Positions 47,554-57,966 of a stretch of 64,000 nt of DNA are shown one piece after another; within the stretch, counting starts at the first letter, position 1; each line of letters opens with the position of its first letter. The position numbers and the translations under genes are program-made. The DNA is taken from assembly GCA_910588075.1 (NCBI GenBank), contig CAJUOS010000002.1, positions 1 through 64,000 of the forward strand, written 5' to 3'. The DNA comes from an uncultured Erysipelotrichaceae bacterium (lineage in GTDB: Bacteria > Bacillota_I > Bacilli_A > Erysipelotrichales > Coprobacillaceae). A model generated the notes under the pieces. That model saw only the letters and a program-made list of their open reading frames with translations. It did no database searches and was not told the DNA's origin.

Positions 47554-48936
47554 ATGATACAGGACATAATTCAATATATATATCAATTATTATGGGGAGA
47601 TTTAATAACAATTCCTTTACCTGGAGGAAGTTCTATTGGTTTATCTTTATTAGTTCTTATTCTTATTCCTTCAGGCATATATTTTACAATTAAAACACGC
47701 TTTCTTCCTTTTAGACTTTTTCCTGAAATGTTAAAGGTTGTTATGGAAAAAAAGAACGTAACTCAAAAAAATTCTATCTCTGGTGTTCAAGCATTAATTA
47801 TTTCTACTGCCACAAGAGTAGGAATGGGAAATCTTGTAGGTGTTGTCGCTGCTATTTCAGCAGGTGGTGCTGGTGCTGTTTTTTGGATGTGGATCACTGC
47901 ATTGCTAGGTTCATCAACAGCATTTATTGAAGCTACATTAGCTCAATTATATAAAGAAAAAGATCCTCTCTATGGAGGATATAGAGGTGGCCCTGCCTAT
48001 TATATTCATCACCTTTTTCAATCCAAAAATAACAAAAGATATTCTCTTATTGCCCTGTTATTCGCTATTTCTGGTTTAATATGTTGGTGTGGAATTAGTC
48101 AAGTTATTGGTAATTCTGTTTCATCTGCATTTGAAAATGCTTTTCATATACCACCATTATATACAACAGTTATTTTGGTTTTTGTTGCTGCAGTTATTGT
48201 TTTACGTAAAAATGCAACAGTTAAAGTTTTAGATATTATTGTTCCTATTATGGCAAGTTTTTACTTTTTAATTACATTATTTATTATCATTACAAATATA
48301 ACGCAAATTCCTATTGTATTCCAACAGATTATTAGTGAAGCTTTTGGTTTTAAACAAGTTGTTGCTGGAGGATTTGGGGCTGTCTTAATGAATGGAATAA
48401 AACGTGGGTTGTTTTCTAATGAAGCAGGTTCTGGTTCTGCTCCATGTGCTGCTGCTTCTGCTGATGTTAGTCATCCAGTTAAAGAAGGATTATTACAATC
48501 TTTTGGTGTCTTTATTGATACAATACTTATATGTAGTTGTTCAGCTATGATTATGCTTTTAACTCCTAGCCACCTTACTCAAGGTTTAGAAGGAATGAGT
48601 CTTTTACAAGCAGCTATGCATTATCATATGGGAGATTTTGGTGTTATTTTTATTGCTATTATTCTTTGGATGTTTAGCTTCTCTACATTTATTGGTATTC
48701 TTTTTTATGCACGATCTAATGTTGCTTATATTTTTAAAGATAATTGGTTATCACAAACACTTTATAAAATATTAGCATTGATTATGCTGTTTATTGGTGG
48801 TTTAGCAACTTATACTTTTGTATGGGATTTGGGTGATATTGGTGTAGGTCTGATGACAATCTTTAATATGATTGCTTTATTTCCATTATCAAAACAAGTC
48901 ATCCAATCTCTAAAAGATTATGAACATAAATCATAA
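47554..48936 (+). CDS. AGCS sodium:alanine/glycine symporter
   Basis: A 460-residue amino-acid/Na+ symporter with about ten to eleven membrane segments. Family signatures: GVQALIISTATRVGMGNLVGVVAAI-type segment (about 87-110, quoted in part), GGPAYYIHH (about 147) and GLFSNEAGSGSAPCAAAS (about 286-303), the AGCS core. It imports alanine or glycine with Na+. AAGGAG before the ATG. A terminator lies about 120 bases downstream. Confidence 0.95.
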   Translation: MIQDIIQYIYQLLWGDLITIPLPGGSSIGLSLLVLILIPSGIYFTIKTRFLPFRLFPEMLKVVMEKKNVTQKNSISGVQALIISTATRVGMGNLVGVVAAISAGGAGAVFWMWITALLGSSTAFIEATLAQLYKEKDPLYGGYRGGPAYYIHHLFQSKNNKRYSLIALLFAISGLICWCGISQVIGNSVSSAFENAFHIPPLYTTVILVFVAAVIVLRKNATVKVLDIIVPIMASFYFLITLFIIITNITQIPIVFQQIISEAFGFKQVVAGGFGAVLMNGIKRGLFSNEAGSGSAPCAAASADVSHPVKEGLLQSFGVFIDTILICSCSAMIMLLTPSHLTQGLEGMSLLQAAMHYHMGDFGVIFIAIILWMFSFSTFIGILFYARSNVAYIFKDNWLSQTLYKILALIMLFIGGLATYTFVWDLGDIGVGLMTIFNMIALFPLSKQVIQSLKDYEHKS

Positions 48937-49058
48937 AATTATTTTTTATTGACTTTAAATAGTGAAAAACTATAAAGTTTACAAATAAAGAAGTTAATAA
49001 TAGTAAATACATATATAATAATGTTCCAAAAGTCCCTCCATAATAATACATCTTACAA

Positions 49059-49091
49059 CAATCATTATTGGTAATAAATGATTGTTTTTTT
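49059..49091 (+). terminator. Terminator downstream of the symporter gene
   Basis: CAATCATTATT and AATAAATGATTG-type arms form a stem of about 8 to 10 bp with a small loop, followed by seven T on the plus strand. Confidence 0.75.
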
Positions 49092-49137
49092 GTATTTCTC
49101 TTGTATATACATCTTTCAATAAATAATCTAAAAAATA

Positions 49138-49281
49138 TTACTTAAAAAATAATATTATTGATATCAGGCTGACTTCTCATTTTGATATAGATTGTCTTGA
49201 TACATTTAATTGATCTACTAATTGTTGTTGTAATAAATGCTTTTCTTTTCTCAAATTAAATCATTTATTCTTAAACTTCAT
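49138..49281 (-). pseudogene. Decayed XRE-family helix-turn-helix gene
   Basis: Behind an intact AAGGAG site and ATG 49281 the frame reads MKFKNK-stop-FNLRKEKHLL, then QQQLVDQLNVSRQSISK-stop-E. This is the XRE pattern NLRKEKxLxQxxLAxxLxVSRQSISKWE. The second TGA stands exactly where the conserved Trp codon TGG is expected (a one-base change), and the C-terminal part is missing. Other genes in the window use TGG for Trp normally, so recoding is not the reason. Confidence 0.75.
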
Positions 49282-49439
49282 TTTTACTCCTTCTTTCCAA
49301 TTCTCATAATATGTTTATAAACCATTATCAACATAAACCTCTTTGAAATTACATACATAATAGTTGTAAAAACTTTTGATTTCTTTATGCAAATATTATA
49401 TAATTACTTATAGCAAATATATAGAAAGGAAATTTTATT

Positions 49440-49973
49440 ATGGGAAAATATGTATATGTATCTATTGCCACTAGGATTATTGTTTCAAAGAAGGATTACT
49501 TTCATTATATCATTTCAACTTTAGAAATTATTGAAAAGATGGGACATTACTTTCATCTTGATTTATATCTTCAAAGTGAAGATAACAATTTTGTTTATTT
49601 TGATTTAAAAGAAACAGTTATTAAAGATTATTTATGTTCTTTTTTAAAAGAGCATACTATTCACAATACTGAATTACATAATGTTGATAAATATTTAGAT
49701 AATATAAAACTTTTAAAAAATAAAACAACCTCTGAAGTTATTAAATATATTCAAAATGAAGATATTGATTATTTTAATTTTTATAATTCTTGTCATTTAA
49801 AACAAACTTATTTAGATGATGAATTAAAATTATATTTTGAAGGTATTAACTATATTTTTGATGAAACAATTTTTATGGGAAATTGTAATCAGCTTTTTAA
49901 ATATATTCATTATAGAATAAGAGCTTTACAGCAAAATCCTTTAGAGGGAACAACTTTTATTGATATGTCTTAA
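49440..49973 (+). CDS. Unknown soluble protein
   Basis: A 177-residue protein with no membrane segment, no signal peptide and no motif I know. It is rich in Tyr, His and Asp/Glu, and predicted mixed alpha/beta. AAAGGAAA before the ATG and a perfect terminator just after the stop (49978-50003) show a stand-alone, expressed gene. The region before it contains gene decay, so it may belong to a variable spot of the chromosome. Immunity or regulatory proteins of this size exist, but nothing ties it to them. Confidence 0.55.
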   Translation: MGKYVYVSIATRIIVSKKDYFHYIISTLEIIEKMGHYFHLDLYLQSEDNNFVYFDLKETVIKDYLCSFLKEHTIHNTELHNVDKYLDNIKLLKNKTTSEVIKYIQNEDIDYFNFYNSCHLKQTYLDDELKLYFEGINYIFDETIFMGNCNQLFKYIHYRIRALQQNPLEGTTFIDMS

Positions 49974-49977
49974 TGAT

Positions 49978-50003
49978 GACAACCTATTGGTTGTCTTTTT
50001 TTT
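49978..50003 (+). terminator. Terminator after the unknown gene
   Basis: GACAACC/GGTTGTC, 4-nt loop, followed by eight T on the plus strand, five bases past the stop. Confidence 0.9.
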
Positions 50004-50021
50004 AAAAGTTTACTTTGTTAT

Positions 50022-50050
50022 TTGAACTTAGACTTTGTTTCATGTATAAT
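50022..50050 (+). promoter_or_regulatory. Promoter of the tgt-queA-queH operon
   Basis: TTGAAC, a 17-nt spacer and TATAAT, 26 bases before the tgt ATG. No preQ1 riboswitch lies between promoter and gene; the leader is only about 20 bases. Confidence 0.7.
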
Positions 50051-50052
50051 GA

Positions 50053-51210
<1,158 letters not shown>

Positions 51211-52236
51211 ATGAAAATTAGTGAATTCGATTATCATTTACCTGAAGAATTAATTGCACAAACTCCAATAAGTCAAAGAGATACTTCTCGTTTAATGGTA
51301 CTAAATAGAAAAACAGAAACAATTGAAGATAAGCATTTTTATAATATTCTTGATTATTTACATTCAGGTGATATTTTAGTAAGAAATAATACAAAAGTTA
51401 TTCCTGCAAGATTATATGGTATCAAAGAAGAAACAAATGGTCATGTTGAAGTATTATTATTAAAAGATATGGGTAATGATATTTGGGAGTGTCTTGTAGG
51501 TAATGCAAAAATTGTTAAACTTAACACAACTATTACTTTTGGTGATGGTTCTTTAAAAGCTCAATGTATAGAAATAAAAGAAGAAGGAATTAGAATTTTT
51601 AAAATGATATATGAGGGTATTTTTTATCAAGTTCTTGATAAGTTAGGAATTATGCCATTACCTCCATATATCAAAGAAAGACTAAATGATCCTTCACGCT
51701 ATCAAACAGTCTATGCTAAAGTTGAAGGAAGTGCTGCTGCCCCTACTGCAGGATTACATTTTACTGATGAAATTCTTGAAAAAGTAAAAAAGAAAGGTAT
51801 TGAAGTTTTAGATGTTACTTTACATGTTGGATTAGGAACTTTTAGACCTGTAAAAGTAGATGATGTCAATGATCATCATATGCATAGTGAATTTTACATG
51901 ATTGATGAAGTTGTTGCTGAAAAGTTAAACCAAGCTAAAGCAAATGGTCAACGAATTATTAGTGTAGGAACGACTTCTACACGTACTCTTGAAGCCAATT
52001 ATAAAAAATATGGACAATTCAAAGCAATCCAAGAAAGTACTAATATTTTTATATATCCTGGATATCAATTTGAAGCAATCGATGCTTTAATAACAAATTT
52101 CCATTTACCAAAATCAACATTAGTTATGTTAGTTAGTGCTTTTGCAAATAAAGATTATATTATGAAAGCATATCATCATGCTGTTGAAGAAAAATATCGT
52201 TTTTTCTCATTTGGTGATTGTATGTTTATTCAATAA
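51211..52236 (+). CDS. queA: S-adenosylmethionine:tRNA ribosyltransferase-isomerase
   Basis: A 341-residue QueA, normal length. It adds an epoxycyclopentane ring from the SAM ribose to preQ1-tRNA. N-terminal [22 protein letters not shown]-type signature (quoted in part as LIAQTP and RDTSRLMV), [12 protein letters not shown] (about 173-184) and the [18 protein letters not shown]-type block near 290. ATG follows the tgt stop with no gap. Confidence 0.97.
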   Translation: MKISEFDYHLPEELIAQTPISQRDTSRLMVLNRKTETIEDKHFYNILDYLHSGDILVRNNTKVIPARLYGIKEETNGHVEVLLLKDMGNDIWECLVGNAKIVKLNTTITFGDGSLKAQCIEIKEEGIRIFKMIYEGIFYQVLDKLGIMPLPPYIKERLNDPSRYQTVYAKVEGSAAAPTAGLHFTDEILEKVKKKGIEVLDVTLHVGLGTFRPVKVDDVNDHHMHSEFYMIDEVVAEKLNQAKANGQRIISVGTTSTRTLEANYKKYGQFKAIQESTNIFIYPGYQFEAIDALITNFHLPKSTLVMLVSAFANKDYIMKAYHHAVEEKYRFFSFGDCMFIQ

Positions 52237-52865
52237 TGAAAATTAATTATTATTTAATGCTTCAAGATGAATTAAAAAAAATAGGTGATACAAAGCCTTC
52301 CCTACTATTACATGTTTGTTGTGGACCATGTTCAAGTCATGTTATTAAAGAATTATGCCAATATTTTAATATAACAATATATTATTCTAATTCTAATATT
52401 TATCCTATTGAAGAGTATCAAAGAAGATTTCAAGAACTTCTTTACTTTATTGAGCAATTTAATCAAGATTTTCATCAACATATTCAAGTTATTGAAGATC
52501 CTTATAATCATAGTGAATGGATAAGTCATATGTATCCTCTTAAAGAATTTCCAGAAGGAAGTATAAGATGTAAATTATGTTATCATTTGAGAATGAGAAG
52601 AGCTTTTGATTATGCTAAAATTAATCATTATGATTATTGGACTACTGTTTTAAGTGTTTCACCTCATAAAAATAGTCAATGGATTAATGAGATTGGAGAC
52701 TCTTGGCAAAAGGAAAAACCAAAGTTCTTATATGCTGACTTTAAAAAGAATGATGGTTATTTAAAATCTACACAAATGACAAAACAATACAATATGTATC
52801 GACAAAACTATTGTGGTTGTATGTTTAGTTATGAAGAAATGTTAAAAAGAGAAAATCGAAAATGA
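52236..52865 (+). CDS. queH: Epoxyqueuosine reductase QueH
   Basis: A 209-residue QueH (DUF208). It reduces epoxyqueuosine to queuosine in tRNA and replaces QueG in many anaerobes. Cys pairs for the Fe-S and second metal centre are visible: HVCCGPCSS (about 26-34), CKLCYHLRM (about 107-115) and NYCGCMFSYEE near the C-terminus. ATG 52236 overlaps the queA stop (TAATG). With tgt and queA it completes the last three steps; queC/D/E/F are not in the window, so preQ1 may be salvaged or made elsewhere. Confidence 0.95.
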   Translation: MKINYYLMLQDELKKIGDTKPSLLLHVCCGPCSSHVIKELCQYFNITIYYSNSNIYPIEEYQRRFQELLYFIEQFNQDFHQHIQVIEDPYNHSEWISHMYPLKEFPEGSIRCKLCYHLRMRRAFDYAKINHYDYWTTVLSVSPHKNSQWINEIGDSWQKEKPKFLYADFKKNDGYLKSTQMTKQYNMYRQNYCGCMFSYEEMLKRENRK

Positions 52866-52880
52866 TCTTCTCTTTTTTTT
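52845..52880 (+). terminator. Terminator of the queuosine operon
   Basis: AAAGAGAA and TTCTCTTT arms around a loop that contains the queH stop, followed by a run of eight T on the plus strand. Confidence 0.8.
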
Positions 52881-53631
52881 ATTGATAATTTCTAAAGTCT
52901 ACTAACTCTATATTATTTTCTTGAATCCACTGTTTTAACCACTGACTACATAAGAACTCACATTCCATAGTTCTTATTAAAGTATAAGATGAATGAGTTA
53001 ATATATATTGGTCTAAATATCCTGGATGAAAAACAGCAACTGCACATGGATTATCCTTAACAATATCTAAATGTTTATTCATAAATACTTTAGGATCATA
53101 TAATCCTTTTTCATCAAGTGATGCAAAAGGAAAACCAACAACTCCATTTTGTTTTTCCCATTCTTTATCCATAATTGGATTTTCAAAAAATAAATCATGT
53201 TTTTTAGCTACATTCTTTAAAGCAATAAAGAAATTTTTTGAGAATACTGCATGTCCTTCAAAATAATCAGGTTTCTTTCCAGTTATTTCTATAAACCTTT
53301 GAAGTTGTGCTTCTATCTCCATTTCACATTCTTTAACATTAATAGTATCTTCTTTTCTTTGTCTTATATCTTTGCTTGTGCAAAAGTCTCCATTCTCTTG
53401 TACTAATGAAGGAATAAGCTCTACTTGACTTAATGGCTTTCCTGCACAAATATTAGCATGTAATCCTAATGCAATATCACAATCTTTAATAAGATTATAA
53501 CCATGTTGAGTTGCTTCCATGTTAGTCATCATTCCAACACTTGTAATAACTCCATCTTTAATTGCTTTATAAATACCACAATTAACTCCTTCACTAAACC
53601 CTAAATCATCTGCTCTCATAATTAATTTCAT
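52879..53631 (-). CDS. YdjC/ChbG-family carbohydrate deacetylase
   Basis: A 250-residue YdjC-fold enzyme. MRADDLGFSEGVNCG carries the first metal/catalytic Asp pair; LHANICAGKPLS (about 78) and EGHAVFS give the His ligands. Relatives such as ChbG remove an acetyl group from diacetylchitobiose or its 6-phosphate in the cytoplasm. The VFSK and FHPGY segments are normal for the family. ATG 53631 has AAGGAG upstream; the longer frame starts at TTG. Stand-alone; the substrate here may be a chito- or cello-type PTS product. Confidence 0.88.
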   Translation of the reverse strand: MKLIMRADDLGFSEGVNCGIYKAIKDGVITSVGMMTNMEATQHGYNLIKDCDIALGLHANICAGKPLSQVELIPSLVQENGDFCTSKDIRQRKEDTINVKECEMEIEAQLQRFIEITGKKPDYFEGHAVFSKNFFIALKNVAKKHDLFFENPIMDKEWEKQNGVVGFPFASLDEKGLYDPKVFMNKHLDIVKDNPCAVAVFHPGYLDQYILTHSSYTLIRTMECEFLCSQWLKQWIQENNIELVDFRNYQ

Positions 53632-53675
53632 ATGTATCAACTCCTTGATATCATTATATCATTCTTAATAATAAA

Positions 53676-53728
53676 AAAAAGCTGAACAAATCAACTTTTT
53701 AAAAAGTTATTTTTGTTACAGCTTCTTG
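53676..53728 (-). terminator. Terminator of the Lrp-aminotransferase unit
   Basis: A long hairpin with outer arms AAGCTGTAACAAA and TTTGTTCAGCTT and an inner AACTTTTT/AAAAAGTT stem, followed by eight T on the minus strand. It includes the end of the aminotransferase gene. Confidence 0.75.
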
Positions 53729-54891
53729 TTTAATTTTTCTATAAATAGTTTTATTTTTTCTGTTGCTATTTTTAATTCTTCAATACTATATGCATAAGAA
53801 ACACGTATGAAACCTTCTCCAGCTGGTCCAAATGCAGTTCCAGGTACACATGCTACTTTTTGATCATCTAAAAGTTGTTCACAAAATTCATCAGATGTTA
53901 ACCCTGTTGATTTGATACAAGGAAATACATAAAATGCTCCTTGTGGCTTAAATGTTTCAAGTCCCATATCATTGAATGCTTTTACACAGAAGTTTCTTCT
54001 AGTCATATATGAATCTCTCATGTCTTCTACTTCTTCTTGACAATGTTTCAACCCTTCTAACGCACCATATTGAGCAGCTGAAGGTGCTGACATTATAATA
54101 TATTGATGAATCTTTGTCATCATTTTTGAAAAGAATTCATTAGATAAAACATATCCTAATCTCCATCCAGTCATTGCAAAAGCTTTAGAAAATCCACTAA
54201 TAATAATACATTGATCCTTAATTTCATCAAATGAAGCAATAGAACAAAATTCATCTTCATAACTTAATTCAGCATATATTTCATCAGCAATAACAATAAT
54301 TCCTGATTCTTTAATAATAGGAACAATTTTTTGATAATCTTCTCTTGTCATAAATCCTCCAGTTGGATTAGAAGGATAATTCAAAATAATAGCTTTTGTC
54401 TTTTGTGTAATAGCTGATTTTAATAATTCAGGTGTAAGTTTAAATTGATCTTCATGTCTCAATGTAATAGGTACAACTATTCCCCCAGACAATTCTACCC
54501 CAGGAGTATATGCAACATATCCAGGATCTAATACAATGACTTCATCACCTGGATTGACTAATGTTCTTAAAGCAATATCTATACCTTCTGAACCCCCGAC
54601 TGTTATAATACACTCCTTTTCTGGATTATATGAAACTTGAAATCTTCTTTGATAATATTGACAAATTTCTTCTCTTAATTCTAATAATCCACGATTAGCT
54701 GTATAAAAGGTTTTACCCTTTTCAATAGAATATATTGCAGCTTCTCTAATTGTCCAAGGTGTTGTAAAATCAGGCTCTCCTACTCCCAAAGAAATAACAC
54801 CTTCCATTTGTGAAGCCAAATCAAAAAACTTTCTAATTCCACTTGGTTTTATAATTTTTGCACGATTACTTATCTTATCTTCATAATTCAT
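53716..54891 (-). CDS. Class I/II PLP aminotransferase (PatA/AspC-like)
   Basis: A 391-residue fold-type I aminotransferase. PLP Lys in ISGFSKAFAMTGWRLGY (about 235), NYPSNPTGG (about 171-179) and the C-terminal substrate Arg in EGFIRVSYAY. Closest in pattern to aspartate / aromatic / LL-diaminopimelate-group aminotransferases of Firmicutes (PatA). It starts one base after an Lrp-family regulator, which is often paired with such enzymes. Substrate amino acid not certain. Confidence 0.92.
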   Translation of the reverse strand: MNYEDKISNRAKIIKPSGIRKFFDLASQMEGVISLGVGEPDFTTPWTIREAAIYSIEKGKTFYTANRGLLELREEICQYYQRRFQVSYNPEKECIITVGGSEGIDIALRTLVNPGDEVIVLDPGYVAYTPGVELSGGIVVPITLRHEDQFKLTPELLKSAITQKTKAIILNYPSNPTGGFMTREDYQKIVPIIKESGIIVIADEIYAELSYEDEFCSIASFDEIKDQCIIISGFSKAFAMTGWRLGYVLSNEFFSKMMTKIHQYIIMSAPSAAQYGALEGLKHCQEEVEDMRDSYMTRRNFCVKAFNDMGLETFKPQGAFYVFPCIKSTGLTSDEFCEQLLDDQKVACVPGTAFGPAGEGFIRVSYAYSIEELKIATEKIKLFIEKLNKKL

Positions 54892-54892
54892 A

Positions 54893-55384
54893 TTATGGAG
54901 TCACCACCAATCTATCATTTTTTCCATCTTCATCTTCAATTAAAATAACACCATTATTCTTATATTGTTTTAATACAAAATAAGTTGATGTTCCTGTTAC
55001 TCCATCTAAACATGCTAATTTACTAGCAACAAAATGAGCAACCTCTTGCATTGTCTTTCCTTTAACAATAGCCATAAATTCAAAACTTCCACTTAATAAA
55101 TAAACCGTATCAACTTCACTAAATTTATAAATATGACTTGCAATACGATCATAACCATAATCTCTTTCAGGACTTGCATTAATTTGAATCAATGCTGTTA
55201 CAATTTCTGTACTTGTACGATCCCAATTTACAATTGTATGATAACCACAAATGACTTTCTCTTGTTCTAATTCTGTTAATCTTTGAATAATATCATCTTT
55301 TGATTCATCTAAGGCGGCCGCTAGGTCAGTAATCTTCATCCTTGCATTTTTTTGTAATAATTTCAATAATAACTTATCTTCCAT
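54893..55384 (-). CDS. Lrp/AsnC-family regulator
   Basis: A 163-residue regulator: N-terminal helix-turn-helix (MEDKLLLKLLQKNARMKITDLAAAL...) and a RAM ligand-binding domain (about 65-140). Lrp proteins bind amino acids and form octamers. The first gene of a unit with the aminotransferase (one-base gap), so it likely controls it. AAGGAG before ATG 55384 excludes the longer frame. The HTH carries a GC-rich spot (GCGGCCGC) unusual for this AT-rich genome but in frame and consistent with the family. Confidence 0.92.
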   Translation of the reverse strand: MEDKLLLKLLQKNARMKITDLAAALDESKDDIIQRLTELEQEKVICGYHTIVNWDRTSTEIVTALIQINASPERDYGYDRIASHIYKFSEVDTVYLLSGSFEFMAIVKGKTMQEVAHFVASKLACLDGVTGTSTYFVLKQYKNNGVILIEDEDGKNDRLVVTP

Positions 55385-55524
55385 AACGATCTCTCCTTTT
55401 TTATATGTTACCATTGTATTACAAATTAACCCATTAGAAAAGTATTAATTTATTTTTTTATAGAAATCAATATTCGCAAATAAATGATGAATATGCTAAA
55501 ATAAATATATAAGGAGGTTTATAT

Positions 55525-56556
55525 ATGAAGATATTTTATGTTTCTAGTTATGGAAAAAATGATGATAAAGGAATTTATATTCTTAAATTTGATAAAGAAA
55601 CACTCCAAATGAAGTTAATACAACAAATTGTTACAAGAGATTATCCATCTTATATGATTACAAAAGATCACATTTTATATATTGCATATAAAAATGCAAG
55701 TTCTCATAATGATGGTGGAGGACTGGGAAGTTTCTCAATTTATCAAGATGAACTTATTCTTAACAATAATTACAGTTCTAGTGGAAGATCTTATACACAC
55801 TTATGTGTGGCTGATAATCAAAGATATATTTTTGCAGCTAACTATCATATAGGTGCAACAGCTTCATATGAATTAGAAAATAAAATTATTACCCAAAAAA
55901 TAAGTGCCATTAGACATAAAGGTCTTGGTCCTGACTTATTAAAGCGTCAAACAAGTCCTCATGCTCATTGTGTAGGAATTACACCTGACAAACAATTTGT
56001 CTATTCTGTTGATCTTGGTGCAGATAAAGTTGTTATGTATCGCTATCATCAAGGTGTATTAATGGAGGATACAGATTTTACTTTAAATATATTACCTGGT
56101 TCTGGTCCTCGTCATATGATTTTTTCTCAAGATGGGAAATTTGCATATCTTGTTAATGAGATTGCTAATAATATTATGGTTTTTAAGTATAATGAAGGTC
56201 GTTTTAGCTTAATTCAAGCTATTCACTGTATTCCTCGTCATTTTAAAGGATTTTCTAGTGCTTCAGCTATTCGTATGACATCAACTGGAGAACATTTATT
56301 TGTATCTAATCGTGGTCATAATAGTATTGCTATGTATCGTGTTAATAAAGAAACTGGTAAAATATCTCTTTTATATATGGTCCATACTGGTAAAGATCCT
56401 AGAGATTTTAATATTTTAGATGATCAATATCTCATTGTTGGATGTCAAGGTGATAATAAATTACAAGTTCTCACTTTTGATGAACAGAATGAAAAATTAT
56501 TATTAAGTGATTCTGAATTAGAAATTCCTTCACCTGTTTGTATAGCTTTTGAATAA
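55525..56556 (+). CDS. Lactonase-family beta-propeller (6-phosphogluconolactonase-like)
   Basis: A 343-residue seven-bladed propeller of the YbhE/Pgl family, with SPHAHCVGITPDKQFVYSVDLGADKV-type metal/active-site blade (quoted in part as SPHAHCVGITPD) and GPRHMIFSQDGK. It hydrolyses 6-phosphogluconolactone or related sugar lactones. No zwf or gnd gene is near; in gut Firmicutes these propellers are often orphan. AGGAGG upstream of ATG. Confidence 0.88.
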   Translation: MKIFYVSSYGKNDDKGIYILKFDKETLQMKLIQQIVTRDYPSYMITKDHILYIAYKNASSHNDGGGLGSFSIYQDELILNNNYSSSGRSYTHLCVADNQRYIFAANYHIGATASYELENKIITQKISAIRHKGLGPDLLKRQTSPHAHCVGITPDKQFVYSVDLGADKVVMYRYHQGVLMEDTDFTLNILPGSGPRHMIFSQDGKFAYLVNEIANNIMVFKYNEGRFSLIQAIHCIPRHFKGFSSASAIRMTSTGEHLFVSNRGHNSIAMYRVNKETGKISLLYMVHTGKDPRDFNILDDQYLIVGCQGDNKLQVLTFDEQNEKLLLSDSELEIPSPVCIAFE

Positions 56557-56578
56557 GGACAATTATTTGTCCTTTTTT
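56555..56578 (+). terminator. Terminator of the lactonase gene
   Basis: AAGGACAA/TTGTCCTT, 4-nt loop, followed by six T on the plus strand; the stop codon is at the base of the stem. Confidence 0.88.
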
Positions 56579-56625
56579 CCAATAAAAACATGATTACTTT
56601 ATTCTAGTAAAAGAGGTGAAGTATT

Positions 56626-57123
56626 GTGAAGTTAGAAAAACTATTAATAAAACTAACAGAAAAAGATGAAGATGCTTTTAATGAATTTTATAATGATTAT
56701 GCCAGACTTATTTTCACAATTGCCTTTTCTATATTAAAAGATGATGAAGCTAATGATGTTGTTCAAAATGTTTGTATGAAATTAACTTCTTTATCTTTAA
56801 AATCATTACCTCATACAAATGCTAAATCTTGGCTTTATTCTCTTATTAGAAATGAATCATATCTTTTATATAAAAAGAAAAAAAGAGAAACTCATATTGA
56901 TTTTATTGAAATATCTAATGATGAAATCAATCAAATAAATGATAAATTATTTATAGAACAATGTTTTCAATTATTAAATCATCAAGAAAAAGAGGTTATG
57001 ATGTTTAAATTAAATGGTTTTAAATTTAGAGAGATTAGTCAATTTATTCATAAACCTACAAATACTTGTATTTGGTTATATCATCAAGCTATTCAAAAGA
57101 TAAGGAGGAATATTGATGGATAG
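56626..57123 (+). CDS. Small sigma-70 family (ECF-like) sigma factor
   Basis: A 165-residue sigma factor with regions 2 (about 15-70, with YARLIFTIAFSILKDDEAND) and 4 (about 105-160), lacking region 1 and a real region 3, as in ECF sigma factors. GTG start with AAGAGGTGA upstream. Its 3' end overlaps the next gene, which has two membrane segments and takes the place of an anti-sigma factor, and a secreted protein follows. The trio looks like an envelope-stress or cell-surface signalling unit; target promoters cannot be read. Confidence 0.88.
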   Translation: MKLEKLLIKLTEKDEDAFNEFYNDYARLIFTIAFSILKDDEANDVVQNVCMKLTSLSLKSLPHTNAKSWLYSLIRNESYLLYKKKKRETHIDFIEISNDEINQINDKLFIEQCFQLLNHQEKEVMMFKLNGFKFREISQFIHKPTNTCIWLYHQAIQKIRRNIDG

Positions 57124-57502
57124 AAAAATATTAAAGAAAATGAATAAAGATATTGATTTCTATTATATCTATCAAAAAGATGAACTTAAAGATAAGCTTC
57201 ATATTCAAAAAAAGAATAAAACATTTTTTATTCCTAAACTGATTTTAGCAATATCTATTTGTGTTTGTATTTATTGTTATCAAATAAAACAACCTCATAT
57301 AGAAACAATAACAATTCCTCAATATATTATTATGCCTCGAAATAATTCAGAATACCACAAAGAATCTACTCAAAAAATAATAGAAAACAAATTAAATAAT
57401 ATTATTATTCAATTTGAACAATATCAATATATTGATATTTATATATTATGCAGTTTTAATATTATCATTATTTCTTATATCTTTTATAAAAAACACCAAT
57501 AA
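57116..57502 (+). CDS. Two-helix membrane protein, likely anti-sigma partner
   Basis: A 128-residue protein: cytoplasmic N-terminal part (about 1-38), membrane helix (about 39-57), a 45-residue outside loop and a second helix (about 104-122). No zinc HxxxCxxC motif of typical anti-sigma factors. AGGAGG and ATG 57116 are inside the end of the sigma gene, so the two are coupled. The location makes an anti-sigma role likely; sequence alone does not prove it. Confidence 0.6.
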   Translation: MDRKILKKMNKDIDFYYIYQKDELKDKLHIQKKNKTFFIPKLILAISICVCIYCYQIKQPHIETITIPQYIIMPRNNSEYHKESTQKIIENKLNNIIIQFEQYQYIDIYILCSFNIIIISYIFYKKHQ

Positions 57503-57545
57503 ATAATATATTTTATACATCATGTCTTATGAAAGGATGATGAAA

Positions 57546-57944
57546 ATGAAAATATTAAAATGTAGTATTATATTTATAATGTTATTAGCTGGTTATGGTT
57601 ATTTTGAAAATGTTGCAAGCACTACTCAGTATCAAAATGAAGTGCCAAAAATAGAAAAAACCAAACAAAAGAATTGGAAATATTATCAAGAATATTCTAA
57701 TATATTTGAAGGAGCTTCAAGGAAATGTGGTAACTCTGATACATATTATTTTGAAAATGTAGAAGTTATTGACATTAATAGAGAAAATAATAGATTATTT
57801 GTTACTTTAAGAAACCATGAAAATAAGAGATATTCTGCTTTTATTCAATATAAACAACTTCCAAATCTTATTCCTAAAAAAATTGATGTTGTTGTCAGTT
57901 CATTTGTTAAACAATCATTGCCTCCTATATTATATAAACAATAA
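57546..57944 (+). CDS. Small secreted protein of the sigma operon
   Basis: A 132-residue protein with a signal peptide (about 1-22) and a mature part with NVEVIDINRENNRLFVTLRN and KIDVVVSSF, a beta-rich pattern. No family recognised and no lipobox Cys. AAAGGA eight bases before ATG 57546; the open frame starts eight codons earlier without a site. It ends in a bidirectional terminator, so it closes the sigma unit and could be its outside sensor or target. Confidence 0.5.
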   Translation: MKILKCSIIFIMLLAGYGYFENVASTTQYQNEVPKIEKTKQKNWKYYQEYSNIFEGASRKCGNSDTYYFENVEVIDINRENNRLFVTLRNHENKRYSAFIQYKQLPNLIPKKIDVVVSSFVKQSLPPILYKQ

Positions 57945-57966
57945 TTCTATTATGATGAATGTAAAC

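Larger units (their letters stand above)
48937..49439. other. Intergenic region with a terminator and a relic gene
   Basis: 503 bases without an intact gene. It contains a plus-strand terminator at 49059-49091, a decayed XRE regulator at 49138-49281 (minus), and the AT-rich upstream region of the gene at 49440. Confidence 0.7.

Noticed and set aside
49138-49281. TGA read as Trp (genetic code 4) to rescue the XRE gene
   Set aside because: Genes throughout the window end in TGA or TAA and use TGG for Trp at conserved sites, and the XRE frame also lacks its C-terminal part.
55313-55320. GCGGCCGC (NotI-like) in an AT-rich genome, as a cloning scar or transfer mark
   Set aside because: It is in frame in the Lrp helix-turn-helix as Ala-Ala-Ala with normal family context; no vector-like sequence surrounds it.
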